DNA of 64,000 nt, taken from positions 248,001-312,000 of the forward strand of contig CAJTIU010000001.1 in the NCBI GenBank assembly GCA_910576335.1, in the 5' to 3' direction. Under the pieces are notes generated by a model, which had not been told where the DNA came from, did not search any database, and saw only the letters and a program-made list of their open reading frames with translations. This document shows positions 26,593 to 35,042 of this stretch, piece after piece (within the stretch, counting starts at the first letter, position 1; each line of letters begins with the position of its first letter). The DNA comes from Lachnospiraceae bacterium (GTDB lineage Bacteria; Bacillota; Clostridia; Lachnospirales; Lachnospiraceae). A program made the translations under genes and the position numbers.

Positions 26593-27730
26593 AAAATTCT
26601 ATATCCACCTGTTTTTGCCTTGCCTCCAGCATATAGATATCCAAATACTGCTCCACAAATTGTCTCAGATTGCCTTGCTCCATGTGGTAACGGAATTCTC
26701 TGCTGTTTAGGCGGTTATATTCCGACAAGCTATTTACCATGTCTACCATATTTCCAGTTCGCACCTGAATAGCCCGCAGATATTTCTTCTGTTTTTCCGG
26801 TGTACTCGCAATTCCATCCAGCAGACCTTCCACATATCCTCGAATCGAAGTAAGTGGCGTTCGCAGATCGTGGGAAATTGCGGAAATCAAATCCTTCCTT
26901 TTTGGTTCATCTTCCAAACGCTGTTCTACAGATTCTTTTAGATAGACCCGCATTGCATTGAAATCTTTGCACACCGCGCCAAACTCATCCGCTTTCTCGT
27001 AATCCAGTTCCTGATCTAGATTTCCTTCCTGGATTTTTTTCGTTCCCTCATGCAATTTTTTAAGTGGAACTAAAATGCTCCTGGAAATCCAGCCGGACAT
27101 CAATGTATTCGTAATCACAGAAATTCCAACAAATAATGCTGCAAACCCTAAAATATACAGAAAAATATATTGTTTAATGTATGCAATCACATTTTCATCG
27201 GTGGTACCCGTATGTACTGCAACTATACAGAATGTATATTCTCCATGGTGAAACGTGTTTTTTATAACTGATATATCATAACTGCTGGCAGTCAGCGTTT
27301 TTGCATGCGCTACCGCTTCTCCCGCAACAGATGCAGCCGCATACTTATCATCATTCGTCAGATTTGAAAACACTTCATATCCATTTTTCTCTATATAAAA
27401 GTGATATCCAAGCCGGGATAATGATTCTTCCATCTTATTCATTTCATCCGTTTCCTGGATTTCATGAGGCTTCTCACCATCTGCTTTCTCACTCCAGTTG
27501 TTTACCCATAACTCCTGCTGATAGTTATAAATCATACTCTGTGCAAACTGAATTCCATTTTCATCACTGTACATGGCCTGCAACGTATACCAATAGCTTC
27601 CAAGTGAAGTCTGCAGACAAATTACTACTACAATCGTTGTAATTACAATCGGAATCAAAATCATCAAAATATTTGACAGCTTTATTTTTTTCTGATTGTC
27701 AAATGTCTCACATCCTTTCCTTGGTTTCAT
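26561..27730 (-). pseudogene. Sensor histidine kinase lacking its ATPase domain
   Basis: The reading contains two TM helices, a HAMP segment (ILVPLKKLHEGTKKIQEGNL), and the H-box ISHDLRTPLTSIRGYVEGL. It ends at about residue 390 with EFYATEEEYPVF before any N, G1 or G2 box. The start is uncertain: ATG 27730 or 27736 precede the basic KIKLSN region, and a longer reading to 27781 has no RBS. The kinase cannot autophosphorylate. It lies upstream of the broken regulator on the same strand. Confidence 0.75.
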
Positions 27731-27784
27731 AAACATATGCAAAGAGTACAAATAACACTTCCCACTCAAACAAATAAACAATTT

Positions 27785-27931
27785 CTAAACAGTACCTATA
27801 CTTTTTCCAAACTCATAGGCTACCTGCAAATGCTTTTCATCAATATGCCTTTCCCCTTCCATAAAAGCATCTGATAACCGATCTGTGTTTCCGGCTTTCA
27901 TTCCACTGCCTGCTATAATTAAAATTTTCAT
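27785..27931 (-). pseudogene. NAD(P)H/FMN flavodoxin-family reductase with internal deletion
   Basis: ATG 27931, with AGGAGTGAATAAG upstream, reads MKILIIAGSGMKAGNTDRL, the FMN phosphate-binding start of flavodoxin-like reductases. At about residue 26 it jumps in frame to the usual last helix (EKHLQVAYEFGKSI). The result is 48 residues instead of about 180. It is divergent from the LysR gene, the normal arrangement for a LysR-controlled reductase. Confidence 0.65.
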
Positions 27932-28131
27932 TCTTATTCACTCCTTTGTTGCTGATTTTTTACTTCTTTGTCTTACAATTACATTTTACCTTTCGCTATG
28001 TTAAATAACAAATACTTATATCGGATATGCTGCCATACTTGATAGGCATGCCAAAACATGGTACAATATTTTCATCATTGAAGCCCGATAAGATAATTTA
28101 CTCTAACATATTAATTTGTGAGGTGAATTTC

Positions 28132-29010
28132 ATGGAATTACGTGTTTTACAATATTTCCTGGCTGTTACACGAGAACAGAGTATTTCAGGAGCTGCCGAA
28201 GCGCTGCATTTGTCACAGCCAACACTTTCGCGGCAATTAAAAGAAATGGAAGAGGAATTGGGTACACAATTGATGATTCGCGGCAATCGTCGAATTACCT
28301 TGACTGACGAGGGAATGATCCTTCGTAAAAGAGCTGAAGAAATCATGGAATTGGTAAGAAAGACAGAAAACGAAATCACTTTATCTAATGACTATCTTAC
28401 TGGAGATATTACACTTGGAGCAGGCGAAACTGACGGTGTCCGTTTTCTCACATCCGCCGCACGAGCATTGCAGGAAGAGTTTCCTGATATCCATTTCCAC
28501 ATTATAAGCGGAGACGGCGCCAGTGTCCTCGAAAATCTTGATCGCGGACTGATTGATTTTGGGTTAGTATTTGGTGAAGTAGATACCGGCAAATACCATA
28601 AATTAAAAGTCCCGTATAAAGATACCTGGGGCATTCTCATGCGTACTGATGCAGAATTGGCTCAAAAAGAGGTTATTACAGCAGAAGATTTGTGGAATAA
28701 GCCTCTCATCATCTCTCGTCAGCGCTCCAGCAAATCCTCCCTAATAAAGTGGCTGGGTAAAAATCCTGAAGAACTGAATATTGTAGGAACCTATAATCTC
28801 CTGTTCAATGGCTCTCTCATGGTAAAGGACAAAATGGGATATGCATTGTGCTTTGATAAAATCATCAATATTACAGATAATAGTAGTTTATGTTTTCGCC
28901 CTTTGATGCCGGAACTTACGGAAGAAATGCATATTATTTGGAAAAAATATCAAGTATTTCCCAAAGCTGCCGAAAAATTCTTACTGAAAATGCAGGAGTT
29001 TGCAGAATAG
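28132..29010 (+). CDS. LysR family transcriptional regulator
   Basis: ATG 28132, with GAGGTGAATTTC before it, gives 292 residues. The N-terminal winged helix reads LRVLQYFLAVTREQSISGAA, AEALHLSQPTLSRQLKEMEE. A full effector domain follows (GDITLGAGETDGVRFL onward). Its probable target, the divergent reductase gene, is reduced to a 48-residue remnant, so the regulator may now be an orphan. Confidence 0.93.
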   Translation: MELRVLQYFLAVTREQSISGAAEALHLSQPTLSRQLKEMEEELGTQLMIRGNRRITLTDEGMILRKRAEEIMELVRKTENEITLSNDYLTGDITLGAGETDGVRFLTSAARALQEEFPDIHFHIISGDGASVLENLDRGLIDFGLVFGEVDTGKYHKLKVPYKDTWGILMRTDAELAQKEVITAEDLWNKPLIISRQRSSKSSLIKWLGKNPEELNIVGTYNLLFNGSLMVKDKMGYALCFDKIINITDNSSLCFRPLMPELTEEMHIIWKKYQVFPKAAEKFLLKMQEFAE

Positions 29011-29210
29011 ACAAACTCCACTATTTCCTTCCACCGTATGCACTGTCGTTCCATCACAATTTTCCACAATTCCCACATGATCACTGGCTCCGTCATGATC
29101 CCAGTCAAAAAAGATAATCGTTCCGGGAGTCGGGACACTGCCCCCACTTTTCCATTTTCCCTGTGTCTGAAACCAGTTCACACCTTCACTGCAGATACTC
29201 ATAAGCTCTT
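28990..29210 (-). pseudogene. CHAP-domain amidase fragment
   Basis: The minus frame reads GVNWFQTQGKWKSGG, TPGTIIFFDWDHDGASDHVG and IVENCDGTTVHTVEGNSG, the middle and end of a CHAP cysteine peptidase with the catalytic His region (SDHVGIV). The catalytic Cys segment is missing at the 5' end and the 3' end is broken next to the LysR stop. CHAP domains occur in the cell-wall hydrolases of conjugative elements and phages. Confidence 0.65.
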
Positions 29211-29253
29211 ACCTGCCTAACCGCCTGATACTCTTCTTCCGCAACCCACGCCA

Positions 29254-30315
29254 TCAGATCACCGCATTGCGAAGTGCCTCTGCTTTATCGGTACGTTCCC
29301 ATGGGAATTCTTTCCTTCCGAAATGTCCAAAGACTGCCGTCTGACGGAAAATAGGACGGGTAAGGCGCAGCGTATCCACAATCTGTTTCGATGTCAGTCC
29401 AAACACAAGAGGGATCGCCAGTTCCAGACAATCATCGGCGCACACCTTTCCCGTACCAAACGTAACTGGATGCTTTCGGAAACACACTTTTAATTCATGA
29501 AAAAGTGCTTTAAACTCATCTTCCGGCAACAAAAGTTTCAAAATAATTAACTGTGCGAGCAAGTCATTCTTTCCATACATATATCGCCCAGATTCTCTCA
29601 GCAAAGAAAGTCTCTCATGGATCTTCATATCACATAGCGCATCCTTTGTCCGAAAATCGAATAATCGATCATTATGGGCGCACACATTTCTAAACTTTGT
29701 CATGACTGCCAACATCTTCGTCATCTCATTAATCTTAATTGGTCCAAAATCCTGACAAACTTGTATCTGCACCCGCCCTTTTTGACAACTATATATTTTG
29801 GATAACTGTCCTATCGTTAACACATTAAACAGTACCCATAATGGTACGTATTTATATTTCATCATATAATGACGAATGTATACATAATCGCTATCACTTC
29901 TAAGCTGACCTTTCATGATTTTCAACATATTCTGAATCACAATCTTTTTCTTGCCTGAATAATCATAATGACTGATGTCCAGATAATCATTTTGCATATC
30001 GCCATACACAAGACAAAAATGGTACGATAAAGAAGACTTAATATTCCTCTCCGCCATTAAGATGTACTTTATGAAAATACTCCGCAAATCATTATCAAAT
30101 TGATACAATTCATAAATATCTTCAAAAGTAACGCCATCTTGAAATTGATTCGTTACAGGATTCTTATATGCCTCTTTATATCCATTGGTCAGCGGGAAAT
30201 ATCCTGTTTGAAACAATATCTTTTTGGCATATTCTTCATCCTGTATTTGTAGATTATTCTTCTCTTTTAAAAAGGCAATCTGCTCATCATATGTTAAAAA
30301 CCCTTTTTTCTTCAT
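29254..30315 (-). CDS. Abi_2 (AbiF-like) HEPN abortive-infection protein with a MetK-derived C-terminus
   Basis: Residues 1-284 are Abi_2: the start MKKKGFLTYDEQIAFLKEKN, a first-HEPN region ERNIKSSLSYHF (R90, H99), and the canonical HEPN RNase motif RNVCAHN (R209, H214). Residues 285-353 are instead the end of S-adenosylmethionine synthetase (TFGTGKVCADD, then GHFGR..PWERTDKAEALR), fused in frame. ATG 30315 has GGCAGGAAA before it. A small structured RNA and strong promoter lie just upstream. The family acts in phage defence through RNA cleavage; activity of this chimera is untested. Confidence 0.85.
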   Translation of the reverse strand: MKKKGFLTYDEQIAFLKEKNNLQIQDEEYAKKILFQTGYFPLTNGYKEAYKNPVTNQFQDGVTFEDIYELYQFDNDLRSIFIKYILMAERNIKSSLSYHFCLVYGDMQNDYLDISHYDYSGKKKIVIQNMLKIMKGQLRSDSDYVYIRHYMMKYKYVPLWVLFNVLTIGQLSKIYSCQKGRVQIQVCQDFGPIKINEMTKMLAVMTKFRNVCAHNDRLFDFRTKDALCDMKIHERLSLLRESGRYMYGKNDLLAQLIILKLLLPEDEFKALFHELKVCFRKHPVTFGTGKVCADDCLELAIPLVFGLTSKQIVDTLRLTRPIFRQTAVFGHFGRKEFPWERTDKAEALRNAVI

Positions 30316-30340
30316 TTTCCTGCCGCCTTTGTACTTCCCT

Positions 30341-30411
30341 AAAAATAACGAAAGGCCCCCTCAGGAGCCTTCCGGACTACGGGCTTCTCAAGTTTCCGTA
30401 GTGCGATCACT
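30341..30411 (-). ncRNA. Candidate abiF-type small RNA upstream of the Abi gene
   Basis: From the predicted start near 30411 the minus strand forms hairpin 1 (7-bp stem 30376-30382 / 30396-30402, ACTACGG with CCGTAGT) and hairpin 2 (8-bp stem 30352-30359 / 30364-30371, four-base loop), followed by CGTTATTTTT (30341-30350), an intrinsic terminator. The unit is about 71 nt, has no ORF and ends 26 bp before the Abi start. Published work describes structured abiF RNAs beside Abi_2 genes acting as RNA partners; the match here is by position and architecture, not by covariance search. Confidence 0.65.
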
Positions 30412-30417
30412 AGGTAC

Positions 30418-30446
30418 AGTATATCCTCAACAACCACTTTTGTCAA
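30418..30446 (-). promoter_or_regulatory. Consensus promoter of the small RNA/Abi unit
   Basis: On the minus strand TTGACA (30446-30441), 17-bp spacer, TATACT (30423-30418). Transcription would start about 7 bases further, exactly at the beginning of the folded RNA. Confidence 0.85.
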
Positions 30447-30947
30447 GAAAAAACTTACCTCTGTTATTCTATGAACAGCACGTATTTTTTATGCATTTGA
30501 CAGTATTTCCAGATAGCTGCAAAGAGCATCCGTATTTGAACACTTCCCAACAACTACAGTATAACACACATTATTGCGTTTTCTGCAACTTCGAACACTT
30601 CTCTTGTGATATCTTTCTCGACATTCGGATACTGATGCCGGAGCGAGCGAAGGTCGACGGCAGACACTTCCAGTCCTTTTCTACTCTGGGCACACAGAAT
30701 AAGGATGGTATCAGAACAAAAAAGACGAATGACCTTGAAGAGAAGCTTTTGAGTTGGATGGAGAATACGCCGTCTCAATTAAAATCTAAATATACTTCTT
30801 ATTCTGCCGGACGACGGCAAAAGAAAAAAGCCGTCGTCCAGCAGATACATTTTCACGCGCCTTTGAAGCGGTGGCTTTGATTTTCAGAACTGCCGCTTCT
30901 TTTTGTATTTACTTAGAAATGACACCCCGGACACAGAACAGCAGCAT
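30447..30947. other. Intergenic region with two hairpins, no convincing gene
   Basis: A perfect 10-bp stem GGACGACGGC / GCCGTCGTCC occupies 30809-30839 and lacks a T-run. GAAGCGG / CCGCTTC (30865-30899) is followed by TTTTTG and is a plausible plus-strand terminator. A minus-strand reading at 30554-30778 contains VEKDITREVFEVAENAIM, which looks protein-like but is not recognised. I call no gene here. Confidence 0.5.
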
Positions 30948-31595
30948 TTAGGAGCTTTCTATTTTATCTTTTATTTCATCTACCAGCCTATGTACCGTTG
31001 TGCACGGACACATTCCTGATGGTTTATCTACCCCGTCTCTTAAATACTGTGCGTAACGAGATCCTGCTATCTTAATGGCTTCTGGCTCATTACCATAACG
31101 ATTCAGCATAGTATAAATCTGGTTGCTGGACTTTTTATATTCCTGTCCGGTTTTCTTTTCAAAAGTATTAGCAAACTCGCGACAGCATGTAACAGAATCC
31201 TGATAGCCATGCATTCTCCCAAAGTAAGCATCAAACCAAATCTCAATGCAGGGATTTGACCAGCCTACATTAACCCCTTCCTGTTTGGCGTTTTCTATAA
31301 TTTGATCAAAATGAATAACCCTGTCACGGTCAAATACAATCCAAGGTTCTCCATATTGGGGCTCCATGGCAGCTTGTTCTTTACACGCAGTAACAAGTTC
31401 ATCTGTTTTAGCTTTAGAAACTTTAATTACAATTCGCCCTTGTAAATCCTTAGGGAGAGAGTTCCGGAGCCCATACATATAGTTTTCTTCGGTTTCCCTT
31501 GTATCAGTTACTATAAAATAATACCCTAAATCCGGAACCCTTGTGCGAAAATTGTCTCTCCCTTTACGTTTTCCTTTTCTATCTGCTTTTGCCAT
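30948..31595 (-). CDS. RloB-like protein of an RloAB (AbiL-type) defence pair
   Basis: The 215-residue protein has the RloB layout: a basic N-terminus (KADRKGKRKGRDN), a Toprim-like strand-acid pattern (YYFIVTDTRETEENYM with Glu, and WIVFDRDRV with D-x-D) and the SNPCIEIWFDAYF motif. RloB is always paired with an RloA ATPase and is presumed to be the effector nuclease. It starts 2 bp after the RloA stop, in one operon. Confidence 0.85.
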   Translation of the reverse strand: MAKADRKGKRKGRDNFRTRVPDLGYYFIVTDTRETEENYMYGLRNSLPKDLQGRIVIKVSKAKTDELVTACKEQAAMEPQYGEPWIVFDRDRVIHFDQIIENAKQEGVNVGWSNPCIEIWFDAYFGRMHGYQDSVTCCREFANTFEKKTGQEYKKSSNQIYTMLNRYGNEPEAIKIAGSRYAQYLRDGVDKPSGMCPCTTVHRLVDEIKDKIESS

Positions 31596-31597
31596 GC

Positions 31598-32860
31598 TTA
31601 TCCCTCCCTGAACATGTCAAAATATTTCAATGTAGGAATCGCACCGTATTTTCCAAGCAAATAGTTTTTCTCATAGCTTTCGTCTTTACGAATTTTTATG
31701 CCATCCTCATCCACAAAATCTGCTAGTGAGTAAAGTGCAGAAACGCCACTATCATCTTTTTCAGTAAACCAAATTTCATCTCTTCGAAGAAGATTATTAG
31801 AAAGCTGCCAGGAATCATGGGTTGTAAATACTAATTGGGCATGTTTCGAGTTGATTTCCGGATTCAAAAAAGTAATCAAAAAACTTCTGACCAACAAAGG
31901 GTGCAATCTGGCATTCAATTCATCAACAAAAAGCACTCCGCCATTTTCCAAAGTGTCTTGCAACGCAGGGTAAAGTGCAAACATTTTCAAGGTTCCATCG
32001 GATTCCTCCTCCAATGGTATAGAGGCTGTTCCACCGTTAACCATACAATGAATTGCATCTATTTTAACATGCCTGTGATCTTCATCTTCGCCTTTCAAAA
32101 CCTCAGTATGAAATCCAATAATGGAAGAATCAAAGGATGAAAAATAAGCAACAACTTTATCTTGAACAGATTTATTTTCTGCAAAACCATCTGGGATGAG
32201 AGAAGAAAGAAAAACGTTCTCGTAAGGATTTCCAAAATTAGTAAAATTTGTATTATAAAACCAATCTCGAATGGATTTCAATTTCGTAACTTTCAGTTTT
32301 GCACCCAGAGAAACAATAAGGGCTTCCTTATTCAAAGAAATTCGAATAAGTTCCTGGCTCTTAGTGGGAAGTCCTGATAAATCCAGTTCATTTCCGTTAC
32401 GATAAAAAACTTGTTTATACTCCCTGGCAGTCTTGGCTTTTGAATTTAACCATTCTTCAATAACACCATCTTGATTCAGTGTAAATCCGTAGTTGTATGA
32501 TTTATACCCACGTTCTTCCGTACCCATAAAGTAAACTTCGAAAGAGGATTCAGCATCCTTGCTGGCACTATCAAACAAAAAAGGAGTATATTTCAATTTT
32601 TTGTTTTTCGTTTTTCTGTCATTCGGATCGCCACCATATGAAAAAGACTCTATCACATAAGTCATCATATAACGAAAAGCTTCAATCACATTTGATTTGC
32701 CACTTGCATTTGCCCCAAAAATAGCTGCTGTAGGCAATAGTTTATCATATCCAGCAGAAATAACCCTGTCAGAATGTTCCGTGATTTTAGTGGCAGAAAG
32801 ATCTAAAATGGTATCATCTCTAAAAGATTTAAAATTCTTGAAACGAAATTGTATCAACAT
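31598..32860 (-). CDS. RloA-like AAA/ABC-type ATPase
   Basis: This 420-residue OLD/SMC-like ATPase has Walker A GANASGKSN (residues 49-57), a signature-like region, Walker B VLFVDELNARLHPLL and the His switch VFTTHDS. It begins with MLIQFRFKNFKSFRDDTILD, typical of the AAA_15/21 group. With RloB it forms the RloAB/AbiL system, where the ATPase is thought to sense infection and license RloB. AGGAGG precedes ATG 32860. Confidence 0.9.
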   Translation of the reverse strand: MLIQFRFKNFKSFRDDTILDLSATKITEHSDRVISAGYDKLLPTAAIFGANASGKSNVIEAFRYMMTYVIESFSYGGDPNDRKTKNKKLKYTPFLFDSASKDAESSFEVYFMGTEERGYKSYNYGFTLNQDGVIEEWLNSKAKTAREYKQVFYRNGNELDLSGLPTKSQELIRISLNKEALIVSLGAKLKVTKLKSIRDWFYNTNFTNFGNPYENVFLSSLIPDGFAENKSVQDKVVAYFSSFDSSIIGFHTEVLKGEDEDHRHVKIDAIHCMVNGGTASIPLEEESDGTLKMFALYPALQDTLENGGVLFVDELNARLHPLLVRSFLITFLNPEINSKHAQLVFTTHDSWQLSNNLLRRDEIWFTEKDDSGVSALYSLADFVDEDGIKIRKDESYEKNYLLGKYGAIPTLKYFDMFREG

Positions 32861-32881
32861 TACGCATTACCTCCTGATTTT

Positions 32882-32934
32882 ATTATACACAGAATCGCAA
32901 AAAAATCAACATTAATTTGAGTCTTTTTCTCAAA
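32882..32934 (-). promoter_or_regulatory. Promoter and inverted repeat of the rloAB operon
   Basis: Minus strand TTGATT (32909-32904), 16-bp spacer, TATAAT (32887-32882). Just upstream TTTGAG (32916-32921) and CTCAAA (32929-32934) form a 6-bp dyad that could be an operator. Confidence 0.7.
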
Positions 32935-33183
32935 TAGGCGTTGATATATGTGCCGCTATATTAGTCATACGGTTTAAATGAATCAGCCAAGGCAACCAGC
33001 GGTCAGGCAATACGCCGGACTGCTGGCACTATTAAATTTTGTCGTTAATGAAACAGCCTCCTTTTTTCGATATTTTTCTCGCCATGTTTCAACTTGGAAA
33101 AGGAATTGAATAAATGACGGCAAACGCTCAAACCCCTTGAAAATAAAGGCTTTTTCCGTTTGTCGTTATTATACCGTAACGGC

Positions 33184-33350
33184 ACAGCCACATCAGCTTA
33201 TTGATTGACATGGGGTTCTCGGAGGTGGCGATTGCCGACCGTGTGGGGCATGAGAGCATTGAAATCACTTACCGTTATGCACATCTGTTTCCGTCAAAGC
33301 AGGCAGAAATGGCAGACAGGCTTGACGATTTGGGAAAGGGGGATTTTTGA
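33184..33350 (+). pseudogene. C-terminal end of a tyrosine recombinase
   Basis: The plus frame reads HSHISLLIDMGFSEVAIADR, VGHESIEITYRYAHLFPSKQ and ends GKGDF with TGA 33348-33350. It contains the box II His region, the VGH motif and the catalytic Tyr context (TYRYAH). The core-binding and first catalytic Arg segments are missing. It lies directly before the MobC-like gene, the usual site of the integrase in such elements. Confidence 0.8.
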
Positions 33351-33351
33351 T

Positions 33352-33687
33352 ATGTCGGCAAAGAATTTAGACAACTGCAACCGTTGGAGGAACAAGACCG
33401 TCGCCTTTCGGGTATCCCCCGAAGAAAGCGAGCGGATTGATAAAGCGGTGCGGCTTTCGGGGCTTACCAAGCAGGACTATATCACAAGGCGGCTCTTATG
33501 CCAAGATGTAGTAGTGCAGGGCAATCCGAGGGTGTATAAGGCACTCCGCAATGAGCTTGCCGTCGTCCTTGCAGAATTGCAGAGGATTGAAGTGGGCGGG
33601 GGCGTAAATGAAGAACTGCTTGACACAATCGAACTGATTGCGGTTATTCTTGGCGGTCTGAAAGGAGAAAGTGAAGATGGCGAATAA
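33352..33687 (+). CDS. MobC-like relaxosome protein
   Basis: ATG 33352 follows GGAAAGGGGGATTTTTGAT. The 111-residue protein starts with a basic ribbon-helix-helix-like segment (RNKTVAFRVSPEESERIDKA, VRLSGLTKQDYITRRLL) and continues with a helical domain, as in MobC/plasmid mobilization accessory proteins that help a relaxase open oriT. It overlaps the ATPase gene by 11 bp. Confidence 0.8.
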   Translation: MSAKNLDNCNRWRNKTVAFRVSPEESERIDKAVRLSGLTKQDYITRRLLCQDVVVQGNPRVYKALRNELAVVLAELQRIEVGGGVNEELLDTIELIAVILGGLKGESEDGE

Positions 33688-34675
33688 AAAAGAAACGGCT
33701 ACCCTGAATGTATCTGTTGGCGCAGATACGGGGCAACCGTCTGATGTAAACAATAACAGTATAACCAATTACCCGCCGAAAAACAATAGCAAAGTCCTTG
33801 TAACTGTATCTATGGCTGAATTGTATGATTCTGTATATCCGAGCAAGCCGCCCTTGATTGACGGTCTGCTCTACCCTGGGACTTATCTTTTTGTAGGTGC
33901 GCCGAAGCTTGGAAAGAGCTTTCTGATGGCGCAGATTGCCTACCATATCAGTATGGGTGTGCCGCTGTGGGAATATCCCGCCCGAAAAGGAACGGTCTTG
34001 TACCTTGCCCTTGAAGATGATTACCGCCGCCTGCAGGAAAGGCTGTACCGTATGTTTGGAACGGACGGGGCAGACAGTTTGTTTTTTTCTGTTTCGGCGG
34101 GTAATCTCGGAAACGGATTAGACGAGCAGTTGCAGGAATTTATGAAACAGCATACCGATACAAGGCTGATTATCATTGACACGCTCCAAAAGGTGCGGGA
34201 AGTCGGCGGGGACAATTACAGTTATGTAAACGACTATGAAATCATTACAAGGCTGAAACAGATTGCAGACAGCTATGGTATCTGTCTCCTGCTTGTTCAT
34301 CATACCAGAAAGCAGGGTTCTGATGATAAGTTTGACATGATTTCGGGAACTACTGGCTTGCTCGGTGCGGCTGACGGTGCGTTTCCCTTGCAGAAAGAGA
34401 AACGTATTGGCAACGCCGTCACACTTGAAGTGTCAGGCAGAGACCAGCAAGAGCAGAAACTCTATCTTCTCCGCAATCCTGAAACATTGTTATGGGATTT
34501 TCAAAAGGCAGAAACGGAACTTTGGAAAGAGCCGCCAGAGCCTTTACTTGAGGAAATAGATAAAAGGATTACTGCTGATTGCCCCTTGTGGCAGGGGACG
34601 GCGACGGAGCTTGCGGCTTGGCTGGAAACGGAGTTACAGCCGAACAGCCTTGCACGGAAACTGAATGTCCTGTAG
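33677..34675 (+). pseudogene. RepA-like AAA_25 helicase/ATPase, cut short by TAG
   Basis: ATG 33677 (AAAGGAGAAAGTGAAG upstream). The 332-residue reading has Walker A GAPKLGKSF, Walker B RLIIIDTLQKV and the LLLVHHTRKQ strand of hexameric RepA/DnaB-type ATPases. It ends at TAG 34673-34675 after LARKLNVL, but the frame stays open with GRLLNEYVIFYKRERCHEGR and a further 19 or so residues to TGA. The winged-helix tail is thus split. The ATPase core is intact, so partial function remains possible. Confidence 0.8.
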
Positions 34676-34760
34676 GGACGTTTACTCAACGAATACGTCA
34701 TTTTCTATAAGCGGGAGCGGTGTCACGAGGGGCGTATGATAAAGCTATACCGTGGGGAGC

Positions 34761-34843
34761 GTGACGGTATGTGACGGTGTGACGGTATTTTTAGGAGCGG
34801 GGTGCGGTACTGAAATAACCGTCACATCGACGCAAACCGTCAC
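34761..34843. repeat. Iteron-like GTGACGGT repeats
   Basis: GTGACGGT occurs at 34761-34768, 34771-34778 and 34779-34786 on the plus strand and inverted (ACCGTCAC) at 34818-34825 and 34836-34843. Five copies in 83 bp, directly after a RepA-like ATPase gene, suggest a replication origin or a Rep binding array. Confidence 0.6.
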
Positions 34844-34864
34844 GGATAAAATTTAGACGGGGTT

Positions 34865-34986
34865 GTAAGGGTGTCCTTTTCAAAGGACAGCCCTTACCCC
34901 TCGGAGAGCGCAAAACCCGCCTGCGGGTTGCATTTTTGTTGGCATAGCCGACAAAAGTGCTTGTGCGTTACTTTCGGGAAAGTAAC
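34865..34986. other. Candidate oriT: four consecutive inverted repeats before the relaxase gene
   Basis: A long hairpin has arms GTAAGGGTGTCCTTT / AAAGGACAGCCCTTAC (34865-34897, one bulge). AACCCGC / GCGGGTT (34914-34929) follows, then TTTTGTTGGC / GCCGACAAAA (34934-34956, one mismatch) and GTTACTTT / AAAGTAAC (34967-34986). ACCCCTCGGAGAGC lies between the first two and recurs at 38654. A hairpin array between mobC/rep and a relaxase gene is the expected form and place of oriT. The nick site is not known. Confidence 0.55.
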
Positions 34987-35042
34987 AAAGCCTACCAGCC
35001 GAAAAGAAAGGGCGTGATTTTATAAGACGGACGATTAGCGCA

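Noticed and set aside
30809-30839. 10-bp-stem hairpin as a second small RNA or terminator
   Set aside because: No promoter and no T-run on either strand next to it; kept only as a note in the intergenic entry.
33205-33351. Alternative upstream start for the MobC-like protein
   Set aside because: That frame overlaps the integrase tail and gives an Arg/Trp-rich nonsense leader; ATG 33352 has a good RBS.
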